From an uncultured Bacteroidota bacterium (GTDB taxonomy: Bacteria; Bacteroidota; Bacteroidia; Bacteroidales; WCHB1-69): a DNA stretch of 36,533 bases. Under the pieces are notes generated by a model that had not been told where the DNA came from, searched no databases, and saw nothing but the letters and a program-made list of their open reading frames with translations. Position numbers and translations under genes: made by a program. Of the stretch, positions 22,577 to 30,589 are shown piece after piece (position 1 is the first letter of the stretch; every line of letters starts with the position of its first letter). The stretch spans positions 1 to 36,533 of the forward strand of contig CACXUB010000008.1 in NCBI GenBank assembly GCA_902770735.1, in the 5' to 3' direction.

Positions 22577-23425
22577 TTATTTCAAAACTTTCAACAATTC
22601 GATGTCATACACCACCGGGGTGAACGGCGGAATCCCGTATTCCTCGCTCCCGTTGTCGCCGAAGGCCAACGAGGAAGGGAACACCACGGTAATCTGGTCG
22701 CCTTCATTCATTTCGAGGACCATGACGTCGAAACCGCGGGCCACCTGACCCTTGCCCACCTCGAACGAACGCGGATTTGAGGCATCCGTGCGGCGGGAAA
22801 ACTCCGTGTTGTCCAACTTGCGACCGCGATACAACACTTGCACGGTGCTGTTTTTCTTGGCCTTGACTCCGTTACCCTTTCTGTTGCACGTGTAATAAAT
22901 CCCCTTGTGTATGGTGTTCAGATGATGTTCGTTGGCATACGCGCGAATCAGCGAATCCTCTACCCTTCGCGCTTCTTTTCTTTGCTCAAGATACTGAACC
23001 TCAGCGTTTTCAATATTTTCTTTCGTTAAAATTTTCAACAGCTTGATATCCGCAGTGATAGGCGTTTTGCCATACGGATAGTCTCCCATGCAGAGAAAAT
23101 CCTCGTAAAACTTCTTGCCGTTGAAAATGAAGGTCGCGCTGTCGCCCAGATGCATTTTCCTCAAGGCGGAATAGATGTCGCCGTGATACAGGTCGTCAAC
23201 CAGCATGTTGTTCCGGGTCATCGGGGAAATCACCTCATCGCCGGCACGCAACGCCATATTCACCTCCACGAAGTCACCCGTCTGAGGTTGCGGATTACCT
23301 TCGTTCTGCACATGATACTGGCAATAAAAACCGGAAATGTGCTTGAATCCGCTGTATTTCCGGCAGGAGACAGCGGTCACGCACAACAGTGCCATCAACA
23401 TCCACAAGTATCGGCTTCGTTTCAT
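22577..23425 (-). CDS. FKBP-type peptidyl-prolyl isomerase lipoprotein 2
   Basis: Same length (282 residues) and layout as its downstream neighbour: lipoprotein signal (MKRSRYLWMLMALLCVTAVSC), degenerate N-terminal FKBP-like part (YCQYHVQNEGNPQPQTGDFV, ALRKMHLGDSATFIFNGKKF), charged linker, and C-terminal FKBP domain (VQVLYRGRKLDNTEFSRR, QVARGFDVMVLEMNEGDQIT, YGIPPFTPVVYDIELLKVLK). The classical active-site Asp of DGTVFDSS is replaced by the FSRR variant, so catalytic activity may be low. The pair probably arose by tandem duplication and diverged. It starts 3 bp after the preceding FKBP gene, so it is surely co-transcribed. Confidence 0.87.
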   Translation of the reverse strand: MKRSRYLWMLMALLCVTAVSCRKYSGFKHISGFYCQYHVQNEGNPQPQTGDFVEVNMALRAGDEVISPMTRNNMLVDDLYHGDIYSALRKMHLGDSATFIFNGKKFYEDFLCMGDYPYGKTPITADIKLLKILTKENIENAEVQYLEQRKEARRVEDSLIRAYANEHHLNTIHKGIYYTCNRKGNGVKAKKNSTVQVLYRGRKLDNTEFSRRTDASNPRSFEVGKGQVARGFDVMVLEMNEGDQITVVFPSSLAFGDNGSEEYGIPPFTPVVYDIELLKVLK

Positions 23426-23428
23426 CGA

Positions 23429-24013
23429 CTAATTGCTATAGGGGTTGGGAATATATGTTTCAGGTATTTTTTCGTCTTTATCTAAAATTCTGATTTCCAT
23501 CATGATAGGTTGCAATCCTTGGATACGGTCGCCGTCGCCGGCAACGCCATAGCCCAGATAGGACGGGATCACCAGACGGGCTTTCGCGCCGGGCCGCAAC
23601 AGCTGCGCCGCCTCGTGCAAGGCGTCGATTTCCTCGGAGCGTTTCACCATGAAAACCTTCACGCCGTTGCTGTCGGAACTGTAAACCTGCTCTCCGGACA
23701 GCAGGAAGGTGCGGTATTCCATCGCAACGCGGTCGTTCTCCTTGAACGGTTCTCCGGAGCCCGGTTCCAGCACCTGGACATACAGCCCGGTGGGTGTGCG
23801 CTGCATCTGCCAACCGTAACGGCGTACGAACATCTCCATCTCCTCATTTTCCCGGCGCATGATGTTCTTGTTGCCCTCCACATACGGGGCGTCCTTGTCC
23901 TCCTTCGGGGTTTCCGAAGAAGAGACGACAGAGCCCGTGGCCTTGCGGTCGCCACACGCAGCGAAACCGCCGGCACACATCACGATCAGCATGGCAAACA
24001 AGAACTTACGCAT
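23429..24013 (-). CDS. FKBP-type peptidyl-prolyl isomerase lipoprotein 3 (GldI-like)
   Basis: The start at 24013 gives a 194-residue lipoprotein (MRKFLFAMLIVMCAGGFAAC, Cys20); an upstream frame start would lie inside the NrnA gene. It has one FKBP domain (VAMEYRTFLLSGEQVYSSDS, LLRPGAKARLVIPSYLGYG, LQPIMMEIRILDKDEKIP). It resembles the single-domain lipoprotein isomerases of Bacteroidota, of which GldI is the best known. It starts 4 bp after the NrnA stop and ends 3 bp before the next FKBP gene: a tight operon. Confidence 0.85.
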   Translation of the reverse strand: MRKFLFAMLIVMCAGGFAACGDRKATGSVVSSSETPKEDKDAPYVEGNKNIMRRENEEMEMFVRRYGWQMQRTPTGLYVQVLEPGSGEPFKENDRVAMEYRTFLLSGEQVYSSDSNGVKVFMVKRSEEIDALHEAAQLLRPGAKARLVIPSYLGYGVAGDGDRIQGLQPIMMEIRILDKDEKIPETYIPNPYSN

Positions 24014-24017
24014 ACCG

Positions 24018-25034
24018 TTACTTTTGCTGCTGCGCATTATCCCTGACAGAATTCTCGAAATGGGCGATGGCATCCGCCATTGTACCGTGGTAGAAGGCAC
24101 CCGCCGCATTGGCATGGCCGCCGCCATCGAAATATTTCCGTGCGAAGAGGTTCACATCCACGATACCTTTGGAACGGAACGACACGCGGATGCGGTTGTC
24201 GCGCTCCGTGAAGAATGCCGTGAAATGCACCATCCCCATCGACAGTCCATAATTCACAAACCCCTCAGTATCACCGATTTGAAAGCCATTGTCCATCAAA
24301 TCTTTCTTGGTCAGATACATGTAGGAAGCCCCATACTCCGACATCACCACCATGCGCTGCGACAACGCCAGACCCAGCAGTTTCATACGGCTCTCGGTGT
24401 AGTTGTCATAGACTTTGCGGTGGATTTCCTCCCCGTTGACGCCCGACTCGATCAGCCTCCGGAGCACCGAATAGGAGTCCGGAAAATCACACGAGTAGGA
24501 CATGGAACCTGTATCGGTGATGATGCCGACATACAAGCATTCGGCAATCTCCTTTGTGACAGGCTTTTCAGGTGTAAGATATTGATACAGAAAATTGTAA
24601 ACCAACTCGGAGGCGGAGGACGTCAGGTGCGTGGAATACATCACATCGCACTTGATGTCGGGCTGCACGTGATGGTCGATCAAGATCTTGAAGGCCGGCG
24701 ATTTGACGATCGAGTTCTGCAAGTCCTGTCCGGCGCGGTGCGGGGCGTTCATATCGACCACAAAGAGCATGTCGGCCTCTTTGATGCGCTTGCGGGCCTC
24801 CGTGAGGTTTTCCTGGGCCACGATGATATTTTCGGCGCCGGGCATCCACCGCAGGAAATTGGGGAACGGATTGGGTGAGATTACCGAAGCCTCGTAGCCG
24901 TCGTCAAGGAAATAGTGGTACAGTGCTAACGCGCTGCCCAAAGCATCGCCATCGGGGTTGAAATGGAAAACGATGGTAATCGTCTTCGTATCTTTCAGTT
25001 TCTCACGTATTTTCTGGATATATTGCTCTTCCAA
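24018..25034 (-). CDS. DHH-family phosphoesterase, NrnA-like oligoribonuclease / pAp phosphatase
   Basis: The 338-residue protein carries the DHH-family metal motifs: FHFNPDGDALGS (His24, Asp28 and Asp30), LFVVDMNAPH, KILIDHHVQPD, and, near the middle, YVGIITDTGSMSYSC. The C-terminal DHHA1 part includes VSFRSKGIVDVNLFARKYFDGGGHANAAGA. NrnA enzymes degrade very short RNAs and dephosphorylate 3',5'-pAp in the cytosol. A -7 box lies 20 bp upstream of the ATG, and three FKBP lipoprotein genes follow in the same transcript. Confidence 0.9.
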   Translation of the reverse strand: MEEQYIQKIREKLKDTKTITIVFHFNPDGDALGSALALYHYFLDDGYEASVISPNPFPNFLRWMPGAENIIVAQENLTEARKRIKEADMLFVVDMNAPHRAGQDLQNSIVKSPAFKILIDHHVQPDIKCDVMYSTHLTSSASELVYNFLYQYLTPEKPVTKEIAECLYVGIITDTGSMSYSCDFPDSYSVLRRLIESGVNGEEIHRKVYDNYTESRMKLLGLALSQRMVVMSEYGASYMYLTKKDLMDNGFQIGDTEGFVNYGLSMGMVHFTAFFTERDNRIRVSFRSKGIVDVNLFARKYFDGGGHANAAGAFYHGTMADAIAHFENSVRDNAQQQK

Positions 25035-25054
25035 CGTATCAGATTTTAAGACGG

Positions 25055-25062
25055 CAAAAATA
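25055..25062 (-). promoter_or_regulatory. -7 box (TATTTTTG) for the nrnA-FKBP operon
   Basis: The minus strand reads TATTTTTG 20 bp upstream of the ATG at 25034 in the gap after the CDF transporter gene. It marks the start of the nrnA-FKBP-FKBP-FKBP unit. Confidence 0.55.
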
Positions 25063-25112
25063 ATAAAAATTCGGTCACGTCGGGAAAAGATTTCGAGGGG
25101 AGAGGGCGAAAA

Positions 25113-26012
25113 TCACGCGCCCTGGCTTTTTTCCGCCGGCTCGGTATGCAAGGTGACGTACGTGTCGGCGCCGAACCGCTCCCGCAGCTTCCGTTCTATG
25201 TCGCTGGCGCGCGCATGGACCTCCTTCAAGGGCAGGTCTCCGTCCATGCGGATGTGCGCCTCGACGGCAATGCGACTGCCGATGCGGCGTGTGCGCAGGT
25301 TGTGCGGGTCGGTGACGTCAGGGAAGGAGGTGATGATCTCCTCGATTTCCCGCTCAGTCTCCTCCGGCAGGGAACTCTCGGTGAGCTCGTTGACACTGTT
25401 CTTCAACACGTCCCAGGCCACCTTCATCAGCATGGCGCCCACCACGATGGAGGCCAGCGGGTCCAGCACCGTCCAACGGTCGCCCAGCAGGATGGCCCCG
25501 CCGATGCCGATGGCCGCGCCCACCGACGACAGCGCGTCGCTGCGGTGATGCCACGCATTGGCGACCACCGCCTGCGAATCCAACGACTTGCCCTTCCGGC
25601 TCGTGTATTGGTACAAAATCTCTTTCACGACAATCGAGATCAACGCCGCCCACAAGGCCAGCTTCCCGGGAGCTGCAATCTGCGCCCCGCCAAGCCAGTC
25701 CGCGAACTTCACGGCACCCGAAACGATGATGCCCGTGGCGGCCGCCACCAATGCCAACCCGATGAAAAATGTGGCCAACGTCTCGAATTTCCCGTGCCCG
25801 TAGTCGTGCGACTTGTCCTGCGGCTTGGCGCTGATGTTCACGAACACCAACACCAATATATCGGTGAGGAAATCCGACAACGAGTGCGTAGCATCGGCCA
25901 ACATCGCCGCACTGTGCCCGACAGTGCCCGCTATAAATTTGAAAGTCAGCAGGATAATGTTACCCACCGAGCCCACCAACGTGACTTTGTAAATCTCTTT
26001 CTCCCTTGACAT
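25113..26012 (-). CDS. Cation diffusion facilitator (CDF) family transporter
   Basis: The 299-residue protein has about six membrane helices and a C-terminal cytoplasmic domain. The metal site residues are in place: ADATHSLSDFLTD in helix 2 (Asp47, Asp51) and NAWHHRSDALSS in helix 5 (His155, Asp159). HDYGHGKFETLATFF follows helix 2, as is usual. The C-terminal part (ITSFPDVTDPHNLRTRRIG, IAVEAHIRMDGDLPLKEVHA) is the ferredoxin-like dimer domain. It exports divalent metal such as zinc, iron or manganese by proton exchange; the metal cannot be told. It starts 27 bp after murG and probably shares its transcript. Confidence 0.92.
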   Translation of the reverse strand: MSREKEIYKVTLVGSVGNIILLTFKFIAGTVGHSAAMLADATHSLSDFLTDILVLVFVNISAKPQDKSHDYGHGKFETLATFFIGLALVAAATGIIVSGAVKFADWLGGAQIAAPGKLALWAALISIVVKEILYQYTSRKGKSLDSQAVVANAWHHRSDALSSVGAAIGIGGAILLGDRWTVLDPLASIVVGAMLMKVAWDVLKNSVNELTESSLPEETEREIEEIITSFPDVTDPHNLRTRRIGSRIAVEAHIRMDGDLPLKEVHARASDIERKLRERFGADTYVTLHTEPAEKSQGA

Positions 26013-26039
26013 GACGGTTTTAATATGCTATCCAAAAAG

Positions 26040-27146
26040 CTATCCCAGCCTCACAATTTCCTCGTAAATCAGGTCGATGGCGTTCGGCAAGGCGAAACGT
26101 TTGATGTTGTCGCCGAGCGTCTGCATCCGGTGCGGATCGGCCACCAACTGCATCAGCGTGGGAATCAGTTTCTCTTTGGCTTCTTTGTCGGGGATGAGCA
26201 AGGCGGCATCCTTGGTGGAAAGCGCCTTGGCATTGAACGTCTGGTGGTCTTCGGCAGCGTAGGGGAACGGCACGAGGATGGTGGGCGCCCCCACGATGGC
26301 CAACTCCGCGAGTGCAAGCGCGCCCGCCCGCGACACGATGACGTCGGCCATGCTGTAAGCGTCGTTCATGTTCTTGATGAACGGCACGATGCGGATATGC
26401 TCGTCCTGCTGTTTCAACAGCTCAGGATCGATGTTTTTATAGAACTGCTCGCCAGTCTGCCACAGCAACTGCAGGTCGGCCTTGCGGAACTCGTCGAGAT
26501 GCGCCGCCATGGTCTGGTTGAAAGTGCGGGCACCGAGACTGCCGCCGACCACCAACACGGTTTTCTTCTCCGGCGTGAAGTTGAAATACTGGTAAGCATC
26601 GGGTTTCTTGCGCTCCAGCTCCAGAATCTCTTTGCGGATAGGATTGCCGGTCTTGATGATCTTCTCCGCCGGGAAAAAGCGGTCGAGGCCGTCATAAGCC
26701 ACACAGATGGCTTTGGCGTTCTTGGCCAGCATCTTGTTGGTGACACCGGGATAGGAGTTCTGTTCCTGCAGTAGCGTGGGAATCCCTAATTGGGAAGCGG
26801 CTTTCAGCGCGGGACCGCTGGCGAAGCCCCCCACCCCAATGGCCAGGTCGGGCTGGAACTCGCGCATGATCTTCTTGGCCTTACGCATGGCCTTCAGCAT
26901 CACCACCGGCAGACGCAAATTGCACATCAGGCCGTTGAGCGATTTCTCCCGGTGGATACCGTAAATCTCCAGTCCCTCAATGGGATAACCCGCTTCCGGC
27001 ACGCGCCGCATCTCCATTTTGTCACTCGCCCCGATGAACAAGATCTTCGCATCGGGATTTTCTGCCTTGATTTTGTTGGCGATGGCCAACGCCGGGAAAA
27101 TGTGCCCGCCGGTACCGCCGCCGCTGATGATGTATCTCTTTTCCAT
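26040..27146 (-). CDS. murG: Undecaprenyl-PP-MurNAc-pentapeptide GlcNAc transferase MurG
   Basis: From ATG 27146 the protein has 368 residues. MurG hallmarks are ISGGGTGGHIFPALAIA at the N-terminus, VGGFASGPALKAASQLG, LLQEQNSYPGVTNKMLA, VVGGSLGARTFNQTM, and the donor site SRAGALALAELAIVGAPTIL followed by PFPYAAEDHQTFNAKAL. It adds GlcNAc to lipid I to make lipid II at the inner face of the membrane. In most Bacteroidota murG is in the division/cell-wall cluster between ftsW and murC; here it stands apart, ahead of a CDF transporter. An upstream in-frame ATG (27170) falls inside the promoter box and is not used. Confidence 0.93.
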   Translation of the reverse strand: MEKRYIISGGGTGGHIFPALAIANKIKAENPDAKILFIGASDKMEMRRVPEAGYPIEGLEIYGIHREKSLNGLMCNLRLPVVMLKAMRKAKKIMREFQPDLAIGVGGFASGPALKAASQLGIPTLLQEQNSYPGVTNKMLAKNAKAICVAYDGLDRFFPAEKIIKTGNPIRKEILELERKKPDAYQYFNFTPEKKTVLVVGGSLGARTFNQTMAAHLDEFRKADLQLLWQTGEQFYKNIDPELLKQQDEHIRIVPFIKNMNDAYSMADVIVSRAGALALAELAIVGAPTILVPFPYAAEDHQTFNAKALSTKDAALLIPDKEAKEKLIPTLMQLVADPHRMQTLGDNIKRFALPNAIDLIYEEIVRLG

Positions 27147-27167
27147 AACGGTTTGGTTTTGATGCGG

Positions 27168-27175
27168 CAAAGATA
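27168..27175 (-). promoter_or_regulatory. -7 box (TATCTTTG) for murG
   Basis: The minus strand reads TATCTTTG 21 bp upstream of the ATG at 27146. The hexamer array begins ten bases further upstream. Confidence 0.6.
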
Positions 27176-27184
27176 CACTTTTTT

Positions 27185-27270
27185 GACTTAGACGATTGAC
27201 TTAGACTATGACTATGACTTAGACTATGACTTAGACTTAGACTTAGACAATGACTTAGACAATGACTTAG
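27185..27270. repeat. Hexamer tandem array GACTTA/GACTAT/GACAAT
   Basis: About fourteen 6-bp words, nearly all GACTTA, GACTAT or GACAAT (one of 7 bp), fill the region just upstream of the murG promoter box. A minus-strand frame through it gives an SLSHS-type repeat peptide, which I regard as an artefact. The unit resembles the AGACTTT heptamers near rpoC. Confidence 0.85.
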
Positions 27271-27313
27271 ACGCAAAACCGCATCAACAAACCTCCGTTG
27301 GGAACATTTGCTC

Positions 27314-29065
27314 CTACTTCACCAGCACTACCCAGTCGTAATAACTCACTTCCCTAGTGCTGTCGGGGGCCAGCAGTTCCAAGTGCAACCGGTTGAAACA
27401 GACCAACAAACTGTCGGTGCGATAAATCAGCAACTCGTCCTCATGATCTTTTATCCAATATCTCGAAGGCGACATATCCGGACAACCAAGCCTATGCAAC
27501 TGCTCCCGGAAGATTTGATTTGCCGAAATTTTCCGGCCGCTTCCAATCGACAGTTGTTCGTCCGCATTGGCAGGGTTTGGTGTCCCGTACATCTTGCTGT
27601 AGCCGCTCACATCCACAAGTTCGTCAGTCTTGCGCGATAAACAGACAGTGGGTTGTTCCTCCACAATTACAACTTTTTCCTCTAACGATTCTCTGGCTAA
27701 TTCTTCCGACCATGCAGAAGCATAACTGGCCGTTTTTTCCGACAATGATGCCAAATAGTCCGACTCCCGGACGATGCCGAATTCGCTCTTCAAGAGTACC
27801 GTGTCGTTCCTGTTGTCCAAATAGTTGAGCGACTGGTAAAGTCTGCGGTGTTCAACCATTTGCAACGTGTCGGCAGGGTCGGGCTCAGGAAGTCGCAAGG
27901 TGCCGTCGTCGTTCAGGCGGTCGAGTTGCTTGGCCATTGTGCGCACGCGCTGGACCTGCGCCCGTTGCGCGATCTTCTCGCCACGAAGACTCGGCACCAG
28001 CACCGTCAGCAACACGACGGCCAACGCTCCCGCTGCCAACGCGAAATAGCCACGGCGGTTGCGGAACAGGAACACCAGCACGCACGCCGTCATCAATGCC
28101 CCGACCAACAGCAGGTAGTAACGCGATTCGGTCAGGCCGTAGTCCGCCAAACGACGGGCGACCCCTGTCCAGAAGAGTGCCAGCAACGGCAAGACGAACA
28201 GACTGAAATGGTCGTAGAACCACTTGAAGGGTTGCGGTTCCGTCAGCATCTGCAACATCTTGGCCAACAAGAAGATCACGAAGAAAACCGTCACCATGAT
28301 GGCGACCCCGCCCTTCGGCAAGTTCCAGGTGAAGAGGATTTTGGCGGCATAGACATAGAGTACCACCGTGTAAATCAGCAGCGCGGGCGTGAGCACCCAA
28401 TTCAGCAGGACGGCCCAGAAACGGCGGATCTCGATGGTTTCGGGACGGTCCTCCATGGCGAAGAAGAGCACGGGAGCCAATCCGCAAAATAGCAGCAACG
28501 CCGCTTGTTCGTACCAGCCGTCCCAGACTTTGTGAGGGATGTCGAAGAGCGATTGGATGGTGTATGCGATGGCGGCATACAGCAGATAGAGGATTCCCGC
28601 GACGAGCAACGCCCGCACCGCCGACCAGGCCATCTGCACGTTGCGCTGCACAAAGGGTTCGTTTTCGGTGAGGCGATGCCGCACGCACAACCACAGCGGA
28701 AGCGCCGCCAGCACGGCAATCCAATAGACGGTTTCCTCCACCCAGTCGAGGAGGAACGGCATGGCGAACCCGGCCACCATCCCCGCGAGCGGCAGCAGGT
28801 AGAGCAGCAGCCACCCGATGCCGCGTTTGCGCAACGGTTGCAGCGAATAGGCCGCCACCACCATAAACGGCGCCAGTGACATCGGCCGGAACCACCACGG
28901 TGCCGGTTCATTTTTTACATCAAATATATCCGGATGGGATATTCCATAACATCCAGCCACGCAGACATATAGCAGGATGACAATCTCCACGGGATGCGCC
29001 TTCACGGCATCCCACACAGCCGCCAGTCCACGTTGGATTTTCTCTTTTAACGTTATCTTTTCCAT
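27314..29065 (-). CDS. DUF4153 multi-pass membrane protein
   Basis: The 583-residue protein has about ten to twelve hydrophobic segments in residues 25-370 and a soluble C-terminal 200 residues. The block FWAVLLNWVLTPALLIYTVV, then LYVYAAKILFTWNLPKGGVA, is characteristic of DUF4153. The soluble tail (RVRTMAKQLDRLNDDGTLRL, LYQSLNYLDNRNDTVLLKSE) is also seen in Bacteroidota members. No activity is known. It has its own promoter (29082-29089) and ends 43 bp before the hexamer array. Confidence 0.82.
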   Translation of the reverse strand: MEKITLKEKIQRGLAAVWDAVKAHPVEIVILLYVCVAGCYGISHPDIFDVKNEPAPWWFRPMSLAPFMVVAAYSLQPLRKRGIGWLLLYLLPLAGMVAGFAMPFLLDWVEETVYWIAVLAALPLWLCVRHRLTENEPFVQRNVQMAWSAVRALLVAGILYLLYAAIAYTIQSLFDIPHKVWDGWYEQAALLLFCGLAPVLFFAMEDRPETIEIRRFWAVLLNWVLTPALLIYTVVLYVYAAKILFTWNLPKGGVAIMVTVFFVIFLLAKMLQMLTEPQPFKWFYDHFSLFVLPLLALFWTGVARRLADYGLTESRYYLLLVGALMTACVLVFLFRNRRGYFALAAGALAVVLLTVLVPSLRGEKIAQRAQVQRVRTMAKQLDRLNDDGTLRLPEPDPADTLQMVEHRRLYQSLNYLDNRNDTVLLKSEFGIVRESDYLASLSEKTASYASAWSEELARESLEEKVVIVEEQPTVCLSRKTDELVDVSGYSKMYGTPNPANADEQLSIGSGRKISANQIFREQLHRLGCPDMSPSRYWIKDHEDELLIYRTDSLLVCFNRLHLELLAPDSTREVSYYDWVVLVK

Positions 29066-29081
29066 TGTCTTAAAATTTTTG

Positions 29082-29089
29082 CAAAAATA
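29082..29089 (-). promoter_or_regulatory. -7 box (TATTTTTG) for the DUF4153 gene
   Basis: The minus strand reads TATTTTTG 16 bp upstream of the ATG at 29065. Confidence 0.55.
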
Positions 29090-29101
29090 ATAATTTAAGT
29101 T

Positions 29102-30511
29102 TTAATTTTTTGGATCCAAGCTCAAGTGACTTCCTTCTGCAGTTCTTTGCCGACGCGTACTCGCCAACAATTTTTCCAGTACGGGTAACATCCTGTTGAG
29201 CTCACCATGATGGATCATGAAATTCCAGAACGGCTCGAACTTTTTCCACCCGCCCATGTAAAAGAGGTGAGCCAATTGCTGCTTCAGGTTGTCATGACCG
29301 AAACTCGCCTTGAAAATATTGCGCCACGAATAAAATTCACGGTAGGCCCAGTCATAACCCTGTTTCAGTTCTTCAGCAGACAAACCGACGGTCTTGTAAA
29401 CAACGGTGCGGGTGTCATACTTGCTCCAGTCATACGAAACAATGCGACCCTCCTGCTCCATCTGCTGGAAAAGACGCGTGCCTGGGTATGGCGTCAGGAT
29501 GTGAAACGTTGCCGTGGTGATACTATGCTCAATGCCCCAGTCCACTGTCCTGCGGAACACGTCCCTGTCATCGTGGTCAAGACCGAAAACAAAGCTGCCG
29601 TTAATCATAATGCCAAGACTTTGCAACCGTTTCACCGCCGCCGCATAATCCTTTGAGAGATTCTGTATTTTGTTGCTGGAACGAAGGTTCTCCGGCGAAA
29701 ATGTCTCGAAGCCCAAAAACAGACTGCGCAAGCCTGCTTCGGCCGCCTTTTCTATCAAGTCGCCATTTAAGACCGAAGCCACGGTTGCGGCACTTTGAAA
29801 CACCCGCCCCATCCCCCGCATCCCTTCGAAGAGTTCGGAGGCGAAGCGGGGATTGCCCAACAAATGGTCATCCAGAAAATAGAGGTGCCGGCCAGGAAGT
29901 CTCTCTATTTCTGCCAAAGCATCATCCACCTTTTGGGTGTAAAAGGACTTCCCGTCCCCATAATGGGCGTCTTTATAGCAAAAATCACAATGATGGGGAC
30001 AGCCCCGTGAGACCACAAGGGAGTTGGGGACGAAATACTTCTCCCTCTTGATAAGGTCGCGCCGGACAGGGGGAACATTCTCCAGACTCCTCCAGTTGGC
30101 CACATAACGCTTGCCTGGGTGCCCCTCGCGGAAGTCTTTGATGAACCGGGGAAAGGCCTCCTCCCCAGGTCCTAAGAACAGGGTGTCGGCATGCTGGGCC
30201 GCTTCATCGGGAAGCGTGGTCACATGCAGACCGCCCAATGCCACATGTACTCCCTTTTGACGATAACCATCGGCTATTTGATAAGCCCGAAACGCATTCG
30301 TGACATACACCTGGATGCACACAAGGTCGGGTGTGTCATCCAACGTCAGCTTCTCCACATGCTGGTCTTGAATTTCCACCTCATCCTCGTCGGAGAAATA
30401 TGCGGCAAGGGTTGCGAGCCCCAAAGGGGGGAACAACGAATATTTTATGGGCCGCCAGTAAGGGCTTTCCGCCTCCTGCAAGGCGGGGAGAATCATTTTA
30501 ACTTTCAACAT
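29102..30511 (-). CDS. B12-binding-type radical SAM protein
   Basis: From ATG 30511 the protein has 469 residues. Residues 1-140 form a B12-binding-like Rossmann domain (YSLFPPLGLATLAAYFSDED, IQDQHVEKL, VHVALGGLHVTTLPDEA, LFLGPGEEAFPRFI). The radical SAM barrel follows with the cluster motif CPHHCDFC (Cys171, Cys175, Cys178), LYFLDDHLLGN, LFLGFETFSPENL and INGSFVFGLDHDD. The last 110 residues are helical. The family acts on diverse lipids and natural products (HpnP/HpnJ-like enzymes are examples). The DxHxxG cobalamin motif reads DQHVEK, so cobalamin binding is uncertain. A TTG start 72 bp upstream is possible but less likely. Confidence 0.87.
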   Translation of the reverse strand: MLKVKMILPALQEAESPYWRPIKYSLFPPLGLATLAAYFSDEDEVEIQDQHVEKLTLDDTPDLVCIQVYVTNAFRAYQIADGYRQKGVHVALGGLHVTTLPDEAAQHADTLFLGPGEEAFPRFIKDFREGHPGKRYVANWRSLENVPPVRRDLIKREKYFVPNSLVVSRGCPHHCDFCYKDAHYGDGKSFYTQKVDDALAEIERLPGRHLYFLDDHLLGNPRFASELFEGMRGMGRVFQSAATVASVLNGDLIEKAAEAGLRSLFLGFETFSPENLRSSNKIQNLSKDYAAAVKRLQSLGIMINGSFVFGLDHDDRDVFRRTVDWGIEHSITTATFHILTPYPGTRLFQQMEQEGRIVSYDWSKYDTRTVVYKTVGLSAEELKQGYDWAYREFYSWRNIFKASFGHDNLKQQLAHLFYMGGWKKFEPFWNFMIHHGELNRMLPVLEKLLASTRRQRTAEGSHLSLDPKN

Positions 30512-30589
30512 TTTTTGACATTTTGGTGATAAACTGTCTTCTTTTTTATTTGGACGTTCCGGCGCAGGGGGCAACGCTTCCAAGCATCG

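Noticed and set aside
24014-24127. Extended N-terminus of FKBP lipoprotein 3
   Set aside because: It would overlap nrnA and bury the lipoprotein signal; the ATG at 24013 begins a perfect signal sequence.
27022-27276. Minus-strand frame giving a Ser-Leu-His repeat peptide
   Set aside because: It is a translation of the GACTTA hexamer array and overlaps the murG start and promoter in another frame.
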